The translations under genes and the position numbers were made by a program. From Azospirillum brasilense (lineage in GTDB: Bacteria > Pseudomonadota > Alphaproteobacteria > Azospirillales > Azospirillaceae), in assembly GCF_022023855.1 (NCBI RefSeq), contig NZ_CP059449.1, forward strand, positions 2,218,501 through 2,282,500: DNA of 64,000 nucleotides. The letters run 5' to 3'. Positions 25,346 to 35,793 of the stretch are shown piece by piece (positions within the stretch are counted from its first letter, which is position 1; every line of letters begins with the position of its first letter). The notes beneath the pieces are model-generated. The model was not told where the DNA came from. It was given only the letters and a program-made list of their open reading frames with translations, and did no database searches.

Positions 25346-25412
25346 TGGTCCCTCCGGATGTGTTTCCGGGAGGGTAACCGCGGCCACCGCCGCTGAAAAG
25401 AAAACGGGCCAT

Positions 25413-25443
25413 AAAAAAAGCGGGAGGGCCGAAGCCCTCCCGC
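25413..25443 (-). terminator. Intrinsic terminator of typA
   Basis: On the minus strand GCGGGAGGGC, loop TTCG, GCCCTCCCGC is followed by seven T's (plus-strand A-run 25413-25419). It lies 29 bp after the typA stop. Confidence 0.88.
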
Positions 25444-25471
25444 AATCTCAACGCTGCCTTGCCCGTCAGCC

Positions 25472-27298
25472 TCAGCTGGCTTCGGCGGCACGGGCGTGGC
25501 GCTTGCGCTCGTTCGGGTCGAGGTAACGCTTGCGCAGGCGGATGGACTTCGGCGTCACCTCCACCAGCTCGTCGTCGCCGATGTAGGACAGGGCGCGCTC
25601 CAGCGTCATCTGGATCGGCGGGGTCAGGCGGACCGCCTCGTCCTTGCTGGTGGTGCGGATGTTGGTGAGCTGCTTGCCCTTGATGACGTTGACCTCGAGG
25701 TCGTTGCCGCGGGTGTGCTCACCGATGATCATGCCCTGATAGACCGGAACGCCCGGATCGATCAGCATCGGGCCGCGATCCTCCAGGTTCCACAGCGCGT
25801 AGGCGACCGCGGTGCCGTCGGCGTTGGAGATCAGCACGCCGGTGCGCCGGCCGGCAATCGTGCCCTTGTAAGGGGCGTAGCCGTGGAACAGCCGGTTCAT
25901 GATGCCGGTGCCGCGGGTGTCGGTCAGGAACTCGCCCTGATAGCCGATCAGGCCGCGCGACGGGGCATGGAAGACGATGCGGGTCTTGTTGCCGCCCGAC
26001 GGACGCATCTCAATGAGGTCGGCCTTGCGCTCCGCCATCTTCTGCACGACGGTGCCGGAGAACTCCTCGTCCACGTCGACGACGACTTCCTCGATCGGCT
26101 CCAGGCGCTGGCCGTTCAGCGGGTCGGTCTTGAACAGCACGCGCGGACGGCTGATGGCCAGCTCGTAGCCCTCGCGGCGCATCGTCTCGATCAGGATGCC
26201 GAGCTGCAGTTCGCCGCGGCCGGCCACCTCGAAGGCGTCGCCGCCCTCGGTGTCGCTGACGCGGAGGGCGACGTTGCCTTCAGCCTCGCGCATCAGGCGG
26301 TCGCGGATCATGCGGCTGGTGACCTTGTCGCCCTCGCGGCCGGCCAGCGGGCTGTCGTTGACCGAGAAGGTCATCGCCAGGGTGGGCGGGTCGATCGGCT
26401 GGGCGGCCAGCGGCTCGGCCACTTCCGGCGCGCAAATGGTGTCGGCCACGGTGGTGGTGGTCAGGCCGGCAAGGGCGACGATGTCGCCGGCGTGCGCCTC
26501 GTCCACCGGAACGCGCTCAAGACCGCGGAAGGCCAGCACCTTGCTGATGCGGGCGTTCTCGATCAGCTTGCCGTCACGGCTCAGCGACTTGATGGCCATG
26601 TTGACCTTGACGCTGCCGGTCTGGATGCGGCCGGTCAGGATGCGGCCCAGATACGGGTTCGCCTCCAGCGTGGTTGCCAGCATGGCGAAGGGCAGGTCCT
26701 CCTCCACCTTGGGCGGCGGGACATGGTCGCGGATCAGCTCGAACAGCGGGGTCAGCGTCTCGCGGGCGCCGTTCTCCAGGTCCGTGGTCGCCCAGCCGTT
26801 GCGGCCCGAGGCGAACAGGGTCGGGAAATCGAGCTGCTCGTTCGAGGCGTCGAGCGAGGCGAACAGGTCGAACACCTCGTCATGCACCTCGTGCGGACGG
26901 CCGTCGGGACGGTCCACCTTGTTGATGACGACGATCGGGCGCAGGCCCAGCTTCAGCGCCTTGCCCAGCACGAACTTGGTCTGCGGCAGCGGCCCTTCGG
27001 CGGCGTCGCAGAGCAGGACCACGCCGTCCACCATGGAGAGGATGCGCTCGACCTCGCCGCCGAAATCGGCGTGGCCGGGGGTGTCCACGATGTTGATGCG
27101 CAGGTCGTTCCACAGGACCGACGTGCACTTGGCCAGGATGGTGATGCCGCGCTCGCGCTCCAGGTCGTTGGAGTCCATGGCGCGTTCTGCGACCTGCTGG
27201 TTCTCGCGGAACGAACCGGCCTGCTTGAGGAGCTGATCGACCAGGGTCGTCTTGCCGTGGTCGACGTGCGCGATGATGGCGACGTTACGAAGATTCAT
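25472..27298 (-). CDS. typA: Ribosome-associated translational GTPase TypA/BipA
   Basis: A 608-aa translational GTPase from the ATG at 27298. G1 is [11 protein letters not shown], the switch region includes [16 protein letters not shown]3 is [11 protein letters not shown] and G4 is [12 protein letters not shown]-like domains follow, and the BipA-specific C-terminal domain has [21 protein letters not shown]. BipA assists ribosome assembly and growth under stress or cold. Typical length; a terminator follows downstream. Confidence 0.97.
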   Translation of the reverse strand: MNLRNVAIIAHVDHGKTTLVDQLLKQAGSFRENQQVAERAMDSNDLERERGITILAKCTSVLWNDLRINIVDTPGHADFGGEVERILSMVDGVVLLCDAAEGPLPQTKFVLGKALKLGLRPIVVINKVDRPDGRPHEVHDEVFDLFASLDASNEQLDFPTLFASGRNGWATTDLENGARETLTPLFELIRDHVPPPKVEEDLPFAMLATTLEANPYLGRILTGRIQTGSVKVNMAIKSLSRDGKLIENARISKVLAFRGLERVPVDEAHAGDIVALAGLTTTTVADTICAPEVAEPLAAQPIDPPTLAMTFSVNDSPLAGREGDKVTSRMIRDRLMREAEGNVALRVSDTEGGDAFEVAGRGELQLGILIETMRREGYELAISRPRVLFKTDPLNGQRLEPIEEVVVDVDEEFSGTVVQKMAERKADLIEMRPSGGNKTRIVFHAPSRGLIGYQGEFLTDTRGTGIMNRLFHGYAPYKGTIAGRRTGVLISNADGTAVAYALWNLEDRGPMLIDPGVPVYQGMIIGEHTRGNDLEVNVIKGKQLTNIRTTSKDEAVRLTPPIQMTLERALSYIGDDELVEVTPKSIRLRKRYLDPNERKRHARAAEAS

Positions 27299-27569
27299 GT
27301 GTCGGGGACTCTTAAATCCGCTCTGGGGCTTCCGTTGCGCAATGCCGCCCCGACACCGCGGCACGTCGGCCGCGCACAACAAAAAAACCCTCCGAGATCG
27401 ATCGGGGGGCTCTGCCGGGGAAACTGTTGCGACGCAATATAATGATCCGGCTTCATAACGCAAGCGGCGTGGTGGGGGAAACTCGCCCAAAGCGCCTATG
27501 CGGAATTTCCTTGCGCCGCGGCGACCGAATCATTGGCGTCTGCGTCGCGGAATCCCACATGGTCCGGTG

Positions 27570-29510
27570 ATGACCAGCCGCGTTTCCGCTTCCCGCCTCG
27601 CCGTCATTCTCCTGTCCAGCGCGCTCGCCGCCGTGCCGGGCGACCCGTTGCGCGCGCAGGACCCCGCGCCGGACCCGGTTCAGGAGGCCGCTCCGCCGCC
27701 CGCGGCGCAGGATGGTTCCGGGCAGGATGACCCCACCCCCGACGCCCCCGGCCCGCAGATCCCCTACGAGGTGGAGTTCACCGGAATGGAGGACGACGAG
27801 CTGCGGGACCTGCTGCGCGACAGCTCCTCGCTGGTCAGCCTGAAGGACGACCTGCCGCCGTCGGTGCTGGGGCTGGAGCGGCGGGCCGACAACGACCGGG
27901 AACGCCTGCAGACGGCGCTGCGCTCCGCCGGCTTCTACGATGCGGTTCTCGACATCCGGGTGGACGCGGCCCGCACGCCGGCCAAGGTGACCGTCGCGGT
28001 GACGCCCGGCACCCCCTACCGCTTCAAGACCATCACCATCGCCTCCACCGACGGCGCGCCGCTGCCGGGCGGCGACGTGACCCCCGGCGACATCGGCCTG
28101 CCGGTGGGGGAGCGGGCGCGGGCGCCGCAGGTGGTGGACGCCCAGTCCGCGCTGCTGCGTCGGATGACCGACCGCGGCCACCCCTTCGCCACCGTCGCCG
28201 AGCGGCGGGTGGTGGTCGACCACGACGACCACAGCATGGACGTTACTTACTCGGTCAATCCCGGCCCGCTGGTGATGTTCGGCGACACCAAGATCGACGG
28301 GCTGGCCAGCGTGGACGAGGGGCTGATCCGCGGGCGCCTGCCCTGGAAGCAGGGCGACATCTACAGCCCGGCCAAGGTCGACCGGGCGCGCCAGCAGATC
28401 GCCCAGCTCGACGTGTTCGACACGGTGCGGGTGCGGCTGGCCGAGGAGCCGGGGCCGGGCGGCGTCACGCCGGTGGACGTGACCCTGGCCGAGAAGCTGC
28501 ACCGCTTCATCGGGGCCAGCGCCTTCTACTCGTCGGAGGATGGCGTGGGCGGCTCCGCCTATTGGGGCCACCGCAACCTGTTCGGCGGGGCGGAGCGGCT
28601 GCGGCTGGGCGTGGAGGTCGGGCGGATCGGCGGCGACAACGGCGCCGCGCAGGGGCCACGCGGCACCCTGGATCTGCCGGACATCCGGCTGTCCGCCAAC
28701 TTCCGCAAGCCCGATTTCCTGGCGCCGCGCCAGTCGCTGATCCTGGATTTCCAGGTCGCTTCGGAGCAGCCGCCGGCCTACGACCGCGTCGCCACCATCG
28801 GCTCGGCCTCGCTGGAGCGGCAGGTGACCGACCAGCTCAAGGTCTCCTACGGAATGTCGGGAGAGCGCGGGCGGGTACGCTCCAACCTGCGGGAGTACCA
28901 GACCGGCTTCATCGGCGTGCCGCTGGGCATCGCCTGGGACGGATCGGACAATCTGCTGAACCCGTCCAGGGGCTACCGCGCCTCGCTGCTCGCCACCCCC
29001 TGGTTCCCCTACGCCGGGGATACGGACTCGATCTTCACCAGCTTCCAGATCAACGCGTCGGCCTACCGCGATCTGTCCGACGACGGGCGCTACGTCGCGG
29101 CGGCGCGCATCGGCGTCGGCAGCACGGTGGGAGCGTCGCTGGACCAGGTGCCGCCGGACCACCGCTTCTATGCGGGCGGCGGCGGGTCGGTGCGCGGCTA
29201 CGGCTTCCAGAAGGCCGGACCACGCGATATCTACGGCGATCCGACCGGCGGGCGGTCGCTGTTCGAGGCCGGGCTGGAACTGCGCGTCAAGGTGACGGAA
29301 ACCATCGGCATCGTGCCCTTCGTCGACGCCGGCACCGTCTTCGACAGCGCCTTCCCGGACTTCAAGGAGCCGCTGAAGGTCGGTGCCGGCATCGGCGCCC
29401 GCTACTACACCGACTTCGGACCGCTGCGCGCGGACGTCGCCTTCCCGCTGAACGCCGATTCCGGCGATGCGAAGTGGCAGCTCTATCTCAGTCTGGGTCA
29501 GGCTTTCTGA
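27570..29510 (+). CDS. tamA: TamA, Omp85-family outer-membrane assembly factor
   Basis: A 646-aa outer-membrane protein. The ATG at 27570 begins a signal peptide (SRLAVILLSSALAAVPGDPL). POTRA domains occupy about residues 60-300 (FYDAVLDIRVDAARTPAKVT, VMFGDTKIDGLASVDEGLIR). The 16-strand barrel follows, including the Omp85 signature region FYAGGGGSVRGYGFQKAGPR and the closing WQLYLSLGQAF. It works with TamB, encoded 110 bp downstream, to insert or deliver outer-membrane proteins and lipids. Omp85 proteins usually end in an aromatic residue, as here (F). Confidence 0.94.
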   Translation: MTSRVSASRLAVILLSSALAAVPGDPLRAQDPAPDPVQEAAPPPAAQDGSGQDDPTPDAPGPQIPYEVEFTGMEDDELRDLLRDSSSLVSLKDDLPPSVLGLERRADNDRERLQTALRSAGFYDAVLDIRVDAARTPAKVTVAVTPGTPYRFKTITIASTDGAPLPGGDVTPGDIGLPVGERARAPQVVDAQSALLRRMTDRGHPFATVAERRVVVDHDDHSMDVTYSVNPGPLVMFGDTKIDGLASVDEGLIRGRLPWKQGDIYSPAKVDRARQQIAQLDVFDTVRVRLAEEPGPGGVTPVDVTLAEKLHRFIGASAFYSSEDGVGGSAYWGHRNLFGGAERLRLGVEVGRIGGDNGAAQGPRGTLDLPDIRLSANFRKPDFLAPRQSLILDFQVASEQPPAYDRVATIGSASLERQVTDQLKVSYGMSGERGRVRSNLREYQTGFIGVPLGIAWDGSDNLLNPSRGYRASLLATPWFPYAGDTDSIFTSFQINASAYRDLSDDGRYVAAARIGVGSTVGASLDQVPPDHRFYAGGGGSVRGYGFQKAGPRDIYGDPTGGRSLFEAGLELRVKVTETIGIVPFVDAGTVFDSAFPDFKEPLKVGAGIGARYYTDFGPLRADVAFPLNADSGDAKWQLYLSLGQAF

Positions 29511-29620
29511 TTCGTCCTTTCAACCGGTGATGTCGGACCGGGTCGCATTTTTGCCACTTGGATCGGGATCGCCCATGCTCTTTCCCGTTATACCATTCGG
29601 GGAACGCCGCAACGGGGTGC

Positions 29621-32600
29621 GTGGTGTCGGGTCTGCGTCGTCTGATCGTCCTTCTTCTGGCCATCGCCGTCCTGACCGGGGCGGTCCTGACGGAGGCCGC
29701 GCGCGCGGCCGACAGCGAAGGGGGCGGCTGGGGGCCGGCCAACGCGGTCCGGCGCTGGATCGCCCAGACCATCGAGAAGGCGGTGAACGGCCCCGACCTC
29801 CAGGTCCGGATCGGCACCATCGGCGGCGCGGTTCCCGTGAACTTCACGATCTCGGACGTCACCGTCGCCGACCGCGAGGGCGTGTGGCTGCGGCTGGAGG
29901 ATCTGCGCGTCAACCTCGCCCCGACCGCGCTGCTGACCGGGCGGGCCAAGGCCGACGCCATCGAGGCGCAGCGCGTCGTCGTGGAGCGCGCGCCGCTGCC
30001 CGCCGAGGGGCCGGAGCCGCCGCCCGACCAGGGGCCGACGTCGCTGCTGCCCAGCCTGCCGGTGGGCGTCGCCGTGGACAAGCTGGCCATCGCCGAGCTG
30101 GTCCTGGCGGAGCCGCTGATCGGGCAGGAAGCGCGGCTGAAGATCGACGGGTCGCTCGACCTCGCGTCGGGCGGGTCGTCGCTGGAAGCGCATCTGAATG
30201 TGGACCGTCTCGGCGAGCAGCCGGGAACGGTGGCGCTCGACGTCGCCTTCAATCCCGACGACAAGCGGCTCGACCTGAACCTGAAGGCGTCGGAGCCGGC
30301 GGGCGGGCTGATCGCCACCGCGCTGAACATCCCCGGCGCGCCGCCGGTCAGCGCCTCGCTGGACGGGCAGGGCTCGCTGGACGACTGGAAGGGCACCTTC
30401 ACCGCGGCGGCGGAGAACGCCGCCCGGCTGGCCGCCGACGCCACGATCAAGGCGGTTCCGGAAGGGCACGCCGTCACCCTCGCGGCGACCGGCGACGTGG
30501 CGTCCCTGCTCGGCCCCGACATCGCGCCGCTGGCCGGGCCGCAGCCGGTTCTGAAGGGCACCGTGGTGGTCGCTCCGGACGGGGCGTTGACGTTGCAGCC
30601 GGTGACCGTCGAGACCGCCGCCGCCACGGCCAATCTCTCGGGGCGTGTCGGCGCCGACCGCCGCAGTCTCGACCTGCGCTACGAGGTTCAGGCCGGGCCG
30701 GACTCTGCCCTGCACGGCTTCGCCCCCGGCATTGCTTGGCGGGAGGGCACCGTATCGGGCACCGCCCAGGGCACGCTGGACGCGCTGACCGTGGCGGTGG
30801 AGGGGCTGATCCGCGACCTCGCCGCCGACGATCCCGCCCTGGCCTCGGTCGCCGGGCCGGAGGTGCGGCTGGACGGGCGGGCGCAGATCAACGCCGACAT
30901 CGGAGCGGTGGGGATCGAGGGCGTGACTCTGACCACCGCGGCGGCCAGCGCCGGGGCGCAGGGCAATGTGACCGGCTGGGGCCGGACCGCCGATGTAATG
31001 GTGACTCTGGATGCCGACGACCTGTCGCGCCTCTCCGCCCTCGCCGGGCAACCGTTGGCCGGGTCACTGGCCTTGGCCGGGCCGGTGCGCCGGCAGGAGG
31101 ACGGCACGCTGACGGCGGGCCTCAGCGGCGCGCTGCGCGGTCTGGAAACCGGAACGCCCGCCGACGGCGTGCTCGGCCGCGACGTCAGCCTGGGCGCGGA
31201 GGCGGTGATGGAGCCGGACGGCGCCATGCGCCTCACCGACCTGACGGTGGATGGCCGCAACGGGCGGCTGACCGGTGCTGCGGCCCTGGCGGACGGGGCG
31301 GTGGACGCGAAGACCCGGCTGGAGATCACGGACCTTGCTCCGGTGGGCACCGCTGCCGGGACGGAGATGGCCGGCGGCCTGACGCTCGACGCGACGGCGA
31401 AAGGCCCGCTGGACAAGCTGGTGGCCGAGGCGGCGCTGCACGCTCGGAACCTCGCCGTGCAGGGGCGCCGCTTCGGCGACACGCGGCTGAACGCCACCGC
31501 GCAGAACCTGCCGGCCGCCCCGGAAGGGCGTGTGTCGGCCCGCACCGAACTGGCCGGCGCCGGGCTGACCGCGGACGCCGCCTACGCGCTGGAAGGGCAG
31601 GCGCTGCGGATCAGCGACCTCACGCTGGCGAACGGGCCGAACCGGATCACCGGGGCGGTGCGCGTGGCGCTCGACGCCATGACCGCGACCGGCAAGCTCG
31701 ACGGCACCCTGCCGCAGCTTCAGGCCCTGTCGGAGCTGGCCGGCGTGCCGCTGACCGGGGCGGCAGGCTTCACCGTCGCGCTCGACGCGCCGAACGGCAA
31801 GCAGGCGGCCAACCTGACCGCGAACGCCACCAACCTCCGTGTGGAGGGCGAGGGCGGGCCGCTCTTTGCCGCGCGCCGCCTGACCGCCAACGCGGACGTC
31901 GCCGACGCGCTGGGCAGTGCCAGCGGCAAGGCGCGGCTGGAGCTTCAGGACGGGGCCGCCGCCGGCAACGACCTGTCGCGCGTGACGGCCAGCGTGGACG
32001 GCTCGCTCGCCAAGGCGGCCTTCCGGGCGGAGGCCGCAGGGGCCGGGCGCGACCCGCTGGGGCTCGAACTGGCAGGGGAATTCACGCAGAACGGTACGCT
32101 GAACCGCATCCGGCTGGACCGGCTCCAGGGCCGCTACAGCGGCGAATCCTTCCGGCTGACCCAGCCCGCCGCCATTGCCGTGGGTGAGCGGCGCTACGAG
32201 GTGTCCGGCCTGCGGCTGGTCAGCGGCAACGCCCAACTCGCCGCCGACCTTGGCCTGAACGGGGAGCGGCTGTCGGGAGAGCTGCGGCTGGACCGCGTGC
32301 CGATGGCGCTGGCCCGGCTGGCGAACCCGACCCTCCGGCTGGATGGCACGCTGAACGCACAGGCGACGCTCGGCGGCACCGTCCGCCGCCCGCAGGCCGA
32401 CGCCACGGTGCGCGTCGCCAACCTGAAGGCGCAGCAGACGACCCAGGCCGGCGTGCCGGGCCTGAACGCCACTGTCAACGCCCGCTGGCGGGAGGCCAGC
32501 CTGTCGGTGGACGGCGACGTCGCCACCAGCAACAACGCGGGCCGGGTGACCCTGACCGCCGCCGCGCCGCTGGCCATGGACCCGGACACGCTGGCCTTCT

Positions 32601-33928
32601 CGGTGCCGGAGCGCGGCCGGCTGGAGGCGGCGCTGCGCGGCGCGATCGACGCCTCGCTCGCCAACGACCTGCTGGCGGCGACCGGCGACCGGGCGCGCGG
32701 CACGTTGCGGCTGGACGTCAGCGTCGACGGCACCGTGGCGGCTCCCCGGCTGGGCGGAACGGTGACTCTGGCCAACGGGCGCTACGAGAACCGGGCGAGC
32801 GGCGCCATCATCAGCAACATCGACGCCCGCATCGTCGGTGACGGCGACGTCTTCACCATCCAGAGCTTCCGCGGGCGGACCGCCAACGGCGGGGAGATCA
32901 GCGCTCGCGGCGTGATCCGTCCCGCCGCCGCGGACCCGCAGCAACAGCTCGACCTCGGCATTCAGGCCGACCGGGCGCGGCTGGTGCAGAACGATCTGGC
33001 CGCGGTCACCATCGGCACCAACCTGACGCTGACCGGCAGCTTCCTGAATCCGCGTCTGGCCGGCCCCGTGCGGATTGAGCGGGCGGAGATCCAGATCCCC
33101 AACCAGACCCCGCCCAACGTGGTCGACCTGAAGGTCGTCGAGGTCGGCAGGGGCCGCAAGGCGCAGCCGGTCAGCCTGAAGAACGGGCAGGCCACGGCTC
33201 CCGAGCCGGCCTTCGCGATGATCCTCGATCTGACGATCAGCGCGCAGAACCAGATCTTCGTCCGGGGTCGTGGGCTTGAGGCGGAGTTCGCCGGGCAACT
33301 CGCCGTCGCCGGCACCTCCAGCCAGCCGCTGGTCAGCGGGCGGCTGAACATGCTGAAGGGTGAGTTGGATATTCTCGCCAAGACCTTCGTCTTCAAGCGC
33401 GGAATCATCGAGTTCGACGGTGGTCCCGCCATCGACCCGCGGCTCGACTTCTTGGCAGAAGCCACCGCGAACGACGTGACCGCCCAGATTCTGGTTACCG
33501 GCACCGCCGGACAACCGAAGCTGGAGCTGACCTCCCCGCAGGGGTTGCCGCAGGACGAGGTGCTGTCGGCCGTTCTGTTCGGGAAGTCAGTCGGCAGCCT
33601 GAGCGCCGTGGAGGCGGTCCAACTCGCCCAATCCGCGGCGACGCTGGCTGGCTTCGGCGGTGGCGGACCCGGTCTGATCGGCAACCTGCGCCGCGGTCTC
33701 GGCATCGACCGGCTGGAATTCACCGGCGGGGCCGATGGCAAGGGTGGGGCGGTGCAGGCCGGGCGCTACGTCAGCGACCGCGTCTATGTCGGGGTGGAGC
33801 AGGGCATCGGCGCGAACCAGAGCCGCGCCACGGTCGAGGTCGACATCACCAAGAACATCAAGGCCCAGGCGGATGTCGGCGCCGATTCCGATACCCGCGT
33901 CGGCGTCAAATGGGAGTGGAATTACTGA
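29621..33928 (+). CDS. tamB: TamB, translocation and assembly module subunit
   Basis: A protein of about 1435 residues; start GTG at 29621 or 29624, because the upstream part of the frame lacks signal character. An N-terminal anchor helix (LRRLIVLLLAIAVLTGAVLT) is followed by a very long repetitive beta-rich region that forms the periplasm-spanning groove. The C-terminal DUF490/TamB domain spans about residues 1100-1435 (LNMLKGELDILAKTFVFKRG, LPQDEVLSAVLFGKSVGSL, then the end TRVGVKWEWNY). It pairs with TamA. The long open frames on the opposite strand are composition artefacts. Confidence 0.94.
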   Translation: MVSGLRRLIVLLLAIAVLTGAVLTEAARAADSEGGGWGPANAVRRWIAQTIEKAVNGPDLQVRIGTIGGAVPVNFTISDVTVADREGVWLRLEDLRVNLAPTALLTGRAKADAIEAQRVVVERAPLPAEGPEPPPDQGPTSLLPSLPVGVAVDKLAIAELVLAEPLIGQEARLKIDGSLDLASGGSSLEAHLNVDRLGEQPGTVALDVAFNPDDKRLDLNLKASEPAGGLIATALNIPGAPPVSASLDGQGSLDDWKGTFTAAAENAARLAADATIKAVPEGHAVTLAATGDVASLLGPDIAPLAGPQPVLKGTVVVAPDGALTLQPVTVETAAATANLSGRVGADRRSLDLRYEVQAGPDSALHGFAPGIAWREGTVSGTAQGTLDALTVAVEGLIRDLAADDPALASVAGPEVRLDGRAQINADIGAVGIEGVTLTTAAASAGAQGNVTGWGRTADVMVTLDADDLSRLSALAGQPLAGSLALAGPVRRQEDGTLTAGLSGALRGLETGTPADGVLGRDVSLGAEAVMEPDGAMRLTDLTVDGRNGRLTGAAALADGAVDAKTRLEITDLAPVGTAAGTEMAGGLTLDATAKGPLDKLVAEAALHARNLAVQGRRFGDTRLNATAQNLPAAPEGRVSARTELAGAGLTADAAYALEGQALRISDLTLANGPNRITGAVRVALDAMTATGKLDGTLPQLQALSELAGVPLTGAAGFTVALDAPNGKQAANLTANATNLRVEGEGGPLFAARRLTANADVADALGSASGKARLELQDGAAAGNDLSRVTASVDGSLAKAAFRAEAAGAGRDPLGLELAGEFTQNGTLNRIRLDRLQGRYSGESFRLTQPAAIAVGERRYEVSGLRLVSGNAQLAADLGLNGERLSGELRLDRVPMALARLANPTLRLDGTLNAQATLGGTVRRPQADATVRVANLKAQQTTQAGVPGLNATVNARWREASLSVDGDVATSNNAGRVTLTAAAPLAMDPDTLAFSVPERGRLEAALRGAIDASLANDLLAATGDRARGTLRLDVSVDGTVAAPRLGGTVTLANGRYENRASGAIISNIDARIVGDGDVFTIQSFRGRTANGGEISARGVIRPAAADPQQQLDLGIQADRARLVQNDLAAVTIGTNLTLTGSFLNPRLAGPVRIERAEIQIPNQTPPNVVDLKVVEVGRGRKAQPVSLKNGQATAPEPAFAMILDLTISAQNQIFVRGRGLEAEFAGQLAVAGTSSQPLVSGRLNMLKGELDILAKTFVFKRGIIEFDGGPAIDPRLDFLAEATANDVTAQILVTGTAGQPKLELTSPQGLPQDEVLSAVLFGKSVGSLSAVEAVQLAQSAATLAGFGGGGPGLIGNLRRGLGIDRLEFTGGADGKGGAVQAGRYVSDRVYVGVEQGIGANQSRATVEVDITKNIKAQADVGADSDTRVGVKWEWNY

Positions 33929-34054
33929 TAGGTCCGACCTTCTAACCTGTTTGCGAGCCGCTTTCGGGCGCTGGTCATCGGCGCAAGAGCCCCCATATCG
34001 AGCAAGGATGAAGGCCGGGCCGCCAAGGCTCCGGTCATCGGCGAAGGGGGAGCG

Positions 34055-34753
34055 GTGCGCGCTGCCAGAAGGATTCCCTACGTCAACCAGGGCATCGTCA
34101 TGGCCTGCACGCTGGCCTTCGTGCTGGGCGTGCCGCCGGAATCCCTCGCCTTCGTTCCCGCCTATTTCTTCGGAACGGTGGAGATGGCCGGGCCGCTGCC
34201 GAACTGGGCGGTGTGGCGCGGCCTGTTCGGCCATGTCCTGATCCACAGCGACATCGTGCATCTGGTCAGCAACATGCTGGCGCTCTGGGCCTTCGGCGGC
34301 GCAGTCGAGCTGGCGATGGGCAGCCTGCGCTACCTGCTGTTCTTCCTGCTCTGCGCCGCAGCGGGGGCCATGGTGGAGGGGGCCTTGGCCGTCGATCCCA
34401 TGGCACCGCTGGTCGGGGCGAGCGGGGCGATCTGCGGGGTGATGGGGGCCTTCCTGCTGCTGCACCCGCAGGCGACGCTCGGCGTGACGCCGGGGCCGCG
34501 CGTTCCCGCCTCCTTCGTGGTGGGCAGCTTCCTGGCGATCAACGTGGCGATGACGCTGATGCCGCCGTCCCCGGACTCCAGCCTGGGCGACGTGGCCTGG
34601 GCTGCCCATCTCGGTGGGTTCGGCGCGGGGATGGCGCTGGTCGCCCTGTTCCGCCGCCCCGGCGTGGCGCTGTGGAGCGTGGCGCGCCTCAGCACCGCGG
34701 CGAAGGCCGCCGTCTATCTGACGCTGGTCGTGGTTCTGTTGCGCACCCTGTGA
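34055..34753 (+). CDS. Rhomboid family intramembrane serine protease
   Basis: A 232-aa polytopic protein starting at the GTG at 34055 with AAGGGGGAG upstream. The catalytic Ser is in VGASGAICGVMGAFLLLHP and the catalytic His in AWAAHLGGFGAGMALVAL. The L1-region motif WRGLFGHVLIHSDIVHLVSNML is conserved. Rhomboids cut transmembrane segments inside the membrane; the substrate is unknown. It lies 126 bp after tamB and before mtnP. Confidence 0.93.
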   Translation: MRAARRIPYVNQGIVMACTLAFVLGVPPESLAFVPAYFFGTVEMAGPLPNWAVWRGLFGHVLIHSDIVHLVSNMLALWAFGGAVELAMGSLRYLLFFLLCAAAGAMVEGALAVDPMAPLVGASGAICGVMGAFLLLHPQATLGVTPGPRVPASFVVGSFLAINVAMTLMPPSPDSSLGDVAWAAHLGGFGAGMALVALFRRPGVALWSVARLSTAAKAAVYLTLVVVLLRTL

Positions 34754-34830
34754 CCGTCCCTGCCGTGACCGTTGCCTTTGCCGGGCCGGGGCGGAATACT
34801 GCGCCCTCCCATTGACGGAGGCATGTGACT

Positions 34831-35715
34831 ATGGCGGAAACCGGGTCCGCGCCGGTGCTCGGCGTGATCGGCGGCAGCGGCGTCTACGACATCGACGGCT
34901 TGGAGAAGCAACGCTGGGTGAAGGTGGAAACACCTTTCGGAGACCCGTCGGACGAGCTGCTGACGGGCGAGCTGAACGGCCAGAAGCTGGTTTTCCTGCC
35001 GCGCCATGGCCGCGGTCACCGCATCCCGCCGTCTGAGCTGAACTTCCGCGCCAACATCCACGCGTTGAAGGCGCTGGGCGTGACCGAGATCCTGTCGGTC
35101 TCCGCCGTCGGTTCGCTGAAGGAGCATCTGCCGCCGGGCACCTTCGTGGTGATCGACCAGTTCATCGACCGCACCTTCGCCCGCAACAAAAGCTTCTTCG
35201 GCACCGGTCTGGTGGCGCATGTGGCGCTGGGGCATCCGGTCTGCGGGCGGCTGGGCGACCTGATCGAGGAGGCGCTGGTGGAGCTGAAGGTGCCACACCA
35301 GCGCCGCGGCACCTACATGGTCATGGAAGGCCCGCAATTCTCGACCAAGGCCGAGTCCGAGTTGTACCGGAGCTGGGGCTGCGACGTCATCGGCATGACC
35401 AACATGCCGGAGGCCAAGCTCGCCCGCGAGGCGGAGATGTGCTACGCGACCGTCGCCATGGTCACCGACTTCGACTGCTGGCATCCCGACCATGACCACG
35501 TCACCGTGGACGCCGTCATCCGCGTGGTGGTCGCCAACGCCGGCAAGGCGCGGTCGCTGGTCAAGACGCTCGCGCCGAAGCTGCAGGTGCGCGACGGGCT
35601 GTGCGCCCAGGGTTGCCACACCGCGCTCGACCACGCGATCATGACCGCGCCGGACAAGCGCGACCCGGAGATGCTGAAGGCGCTCGACATCATTCTCGCC
35701 CGCGCGCTGGGTTGA
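34831..35715 (+). CDS. mtnP: S-methyl-5'-thioadenosine phosphorylase
   Basis: A 294-aa enzyme that phosphorolyses methylthioadenosine to adenine and methylthioribose-1-phosphate (purine and methionine salvage). The ATG at 34831 fits a GACGGAGG ribosome-binding site; a GTG 6 bp earlier is possible but too close to it. Motifs: VIGGSGVYDIDGL, phosphate-binding LPRHGRGHRIPPSELN, YMVMEGPQFSTKAESELY and the base pocket MTNMPEAKLARE with VTDFDCWHPDHDHV, the MTAP-type Asp. A bidirectional terminator follows. Confidence 0.96.
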   Translation: MAETGSAPVLGVIGGSGVYDIDGLEKQRWVKVETPFGDPSDELLTGELNGQKLVFLPRHGRGHRIPPSELNFRANIHALKALGVTEILSVSAVGSLKEHLPPGTFVVIDQFIDRTFARNKSFFGTGLVAHVALGHPVCGRLGDLIEEALVELKVPHQRRGTYMVMEGPQFSTKAESELYRSWGCDVIGMTNMPEAKLAREAEMCYATVAMVTDFDCWHPDHDHVTVDAVIRVVVANAGKARSLVKTLAPKLQVRDGLCAQGCHTALDHAIMTAPDKRDPEMLKALDIILARALG

Positions 35716-35727
35716 GGACGCCAACGC

Positions 35728-35773
35728 AAAAAGCCGCGGGACCCGGCGTGCGTCCGGGTCCCGCGGCTTTTTT
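35728..35773. terminator. Bidirectional terminator after mtnP
   Basis: AAAAAGCCGCGGGACCCGG (35728-35746) pairs with CCGGGTCCCGCGGCTTTTTT (35754-35773) across a 7-base loop. T-runs are available on both strands, serving mtnP and the convergent gene ending at 35794. Confidence 0.93.
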
Positions 35774-35793
35774 CTTGGATCGGGCGGATAGCC

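Noticed and set aside
31064..33514. Very long open frame opposite tamB
   Set aside because: It is an antisense shadow of a GC-rich gene: composition is Gln/Arg/His/Gly-rich with no domain pattern, while the + strand frame encodes a full TamB.
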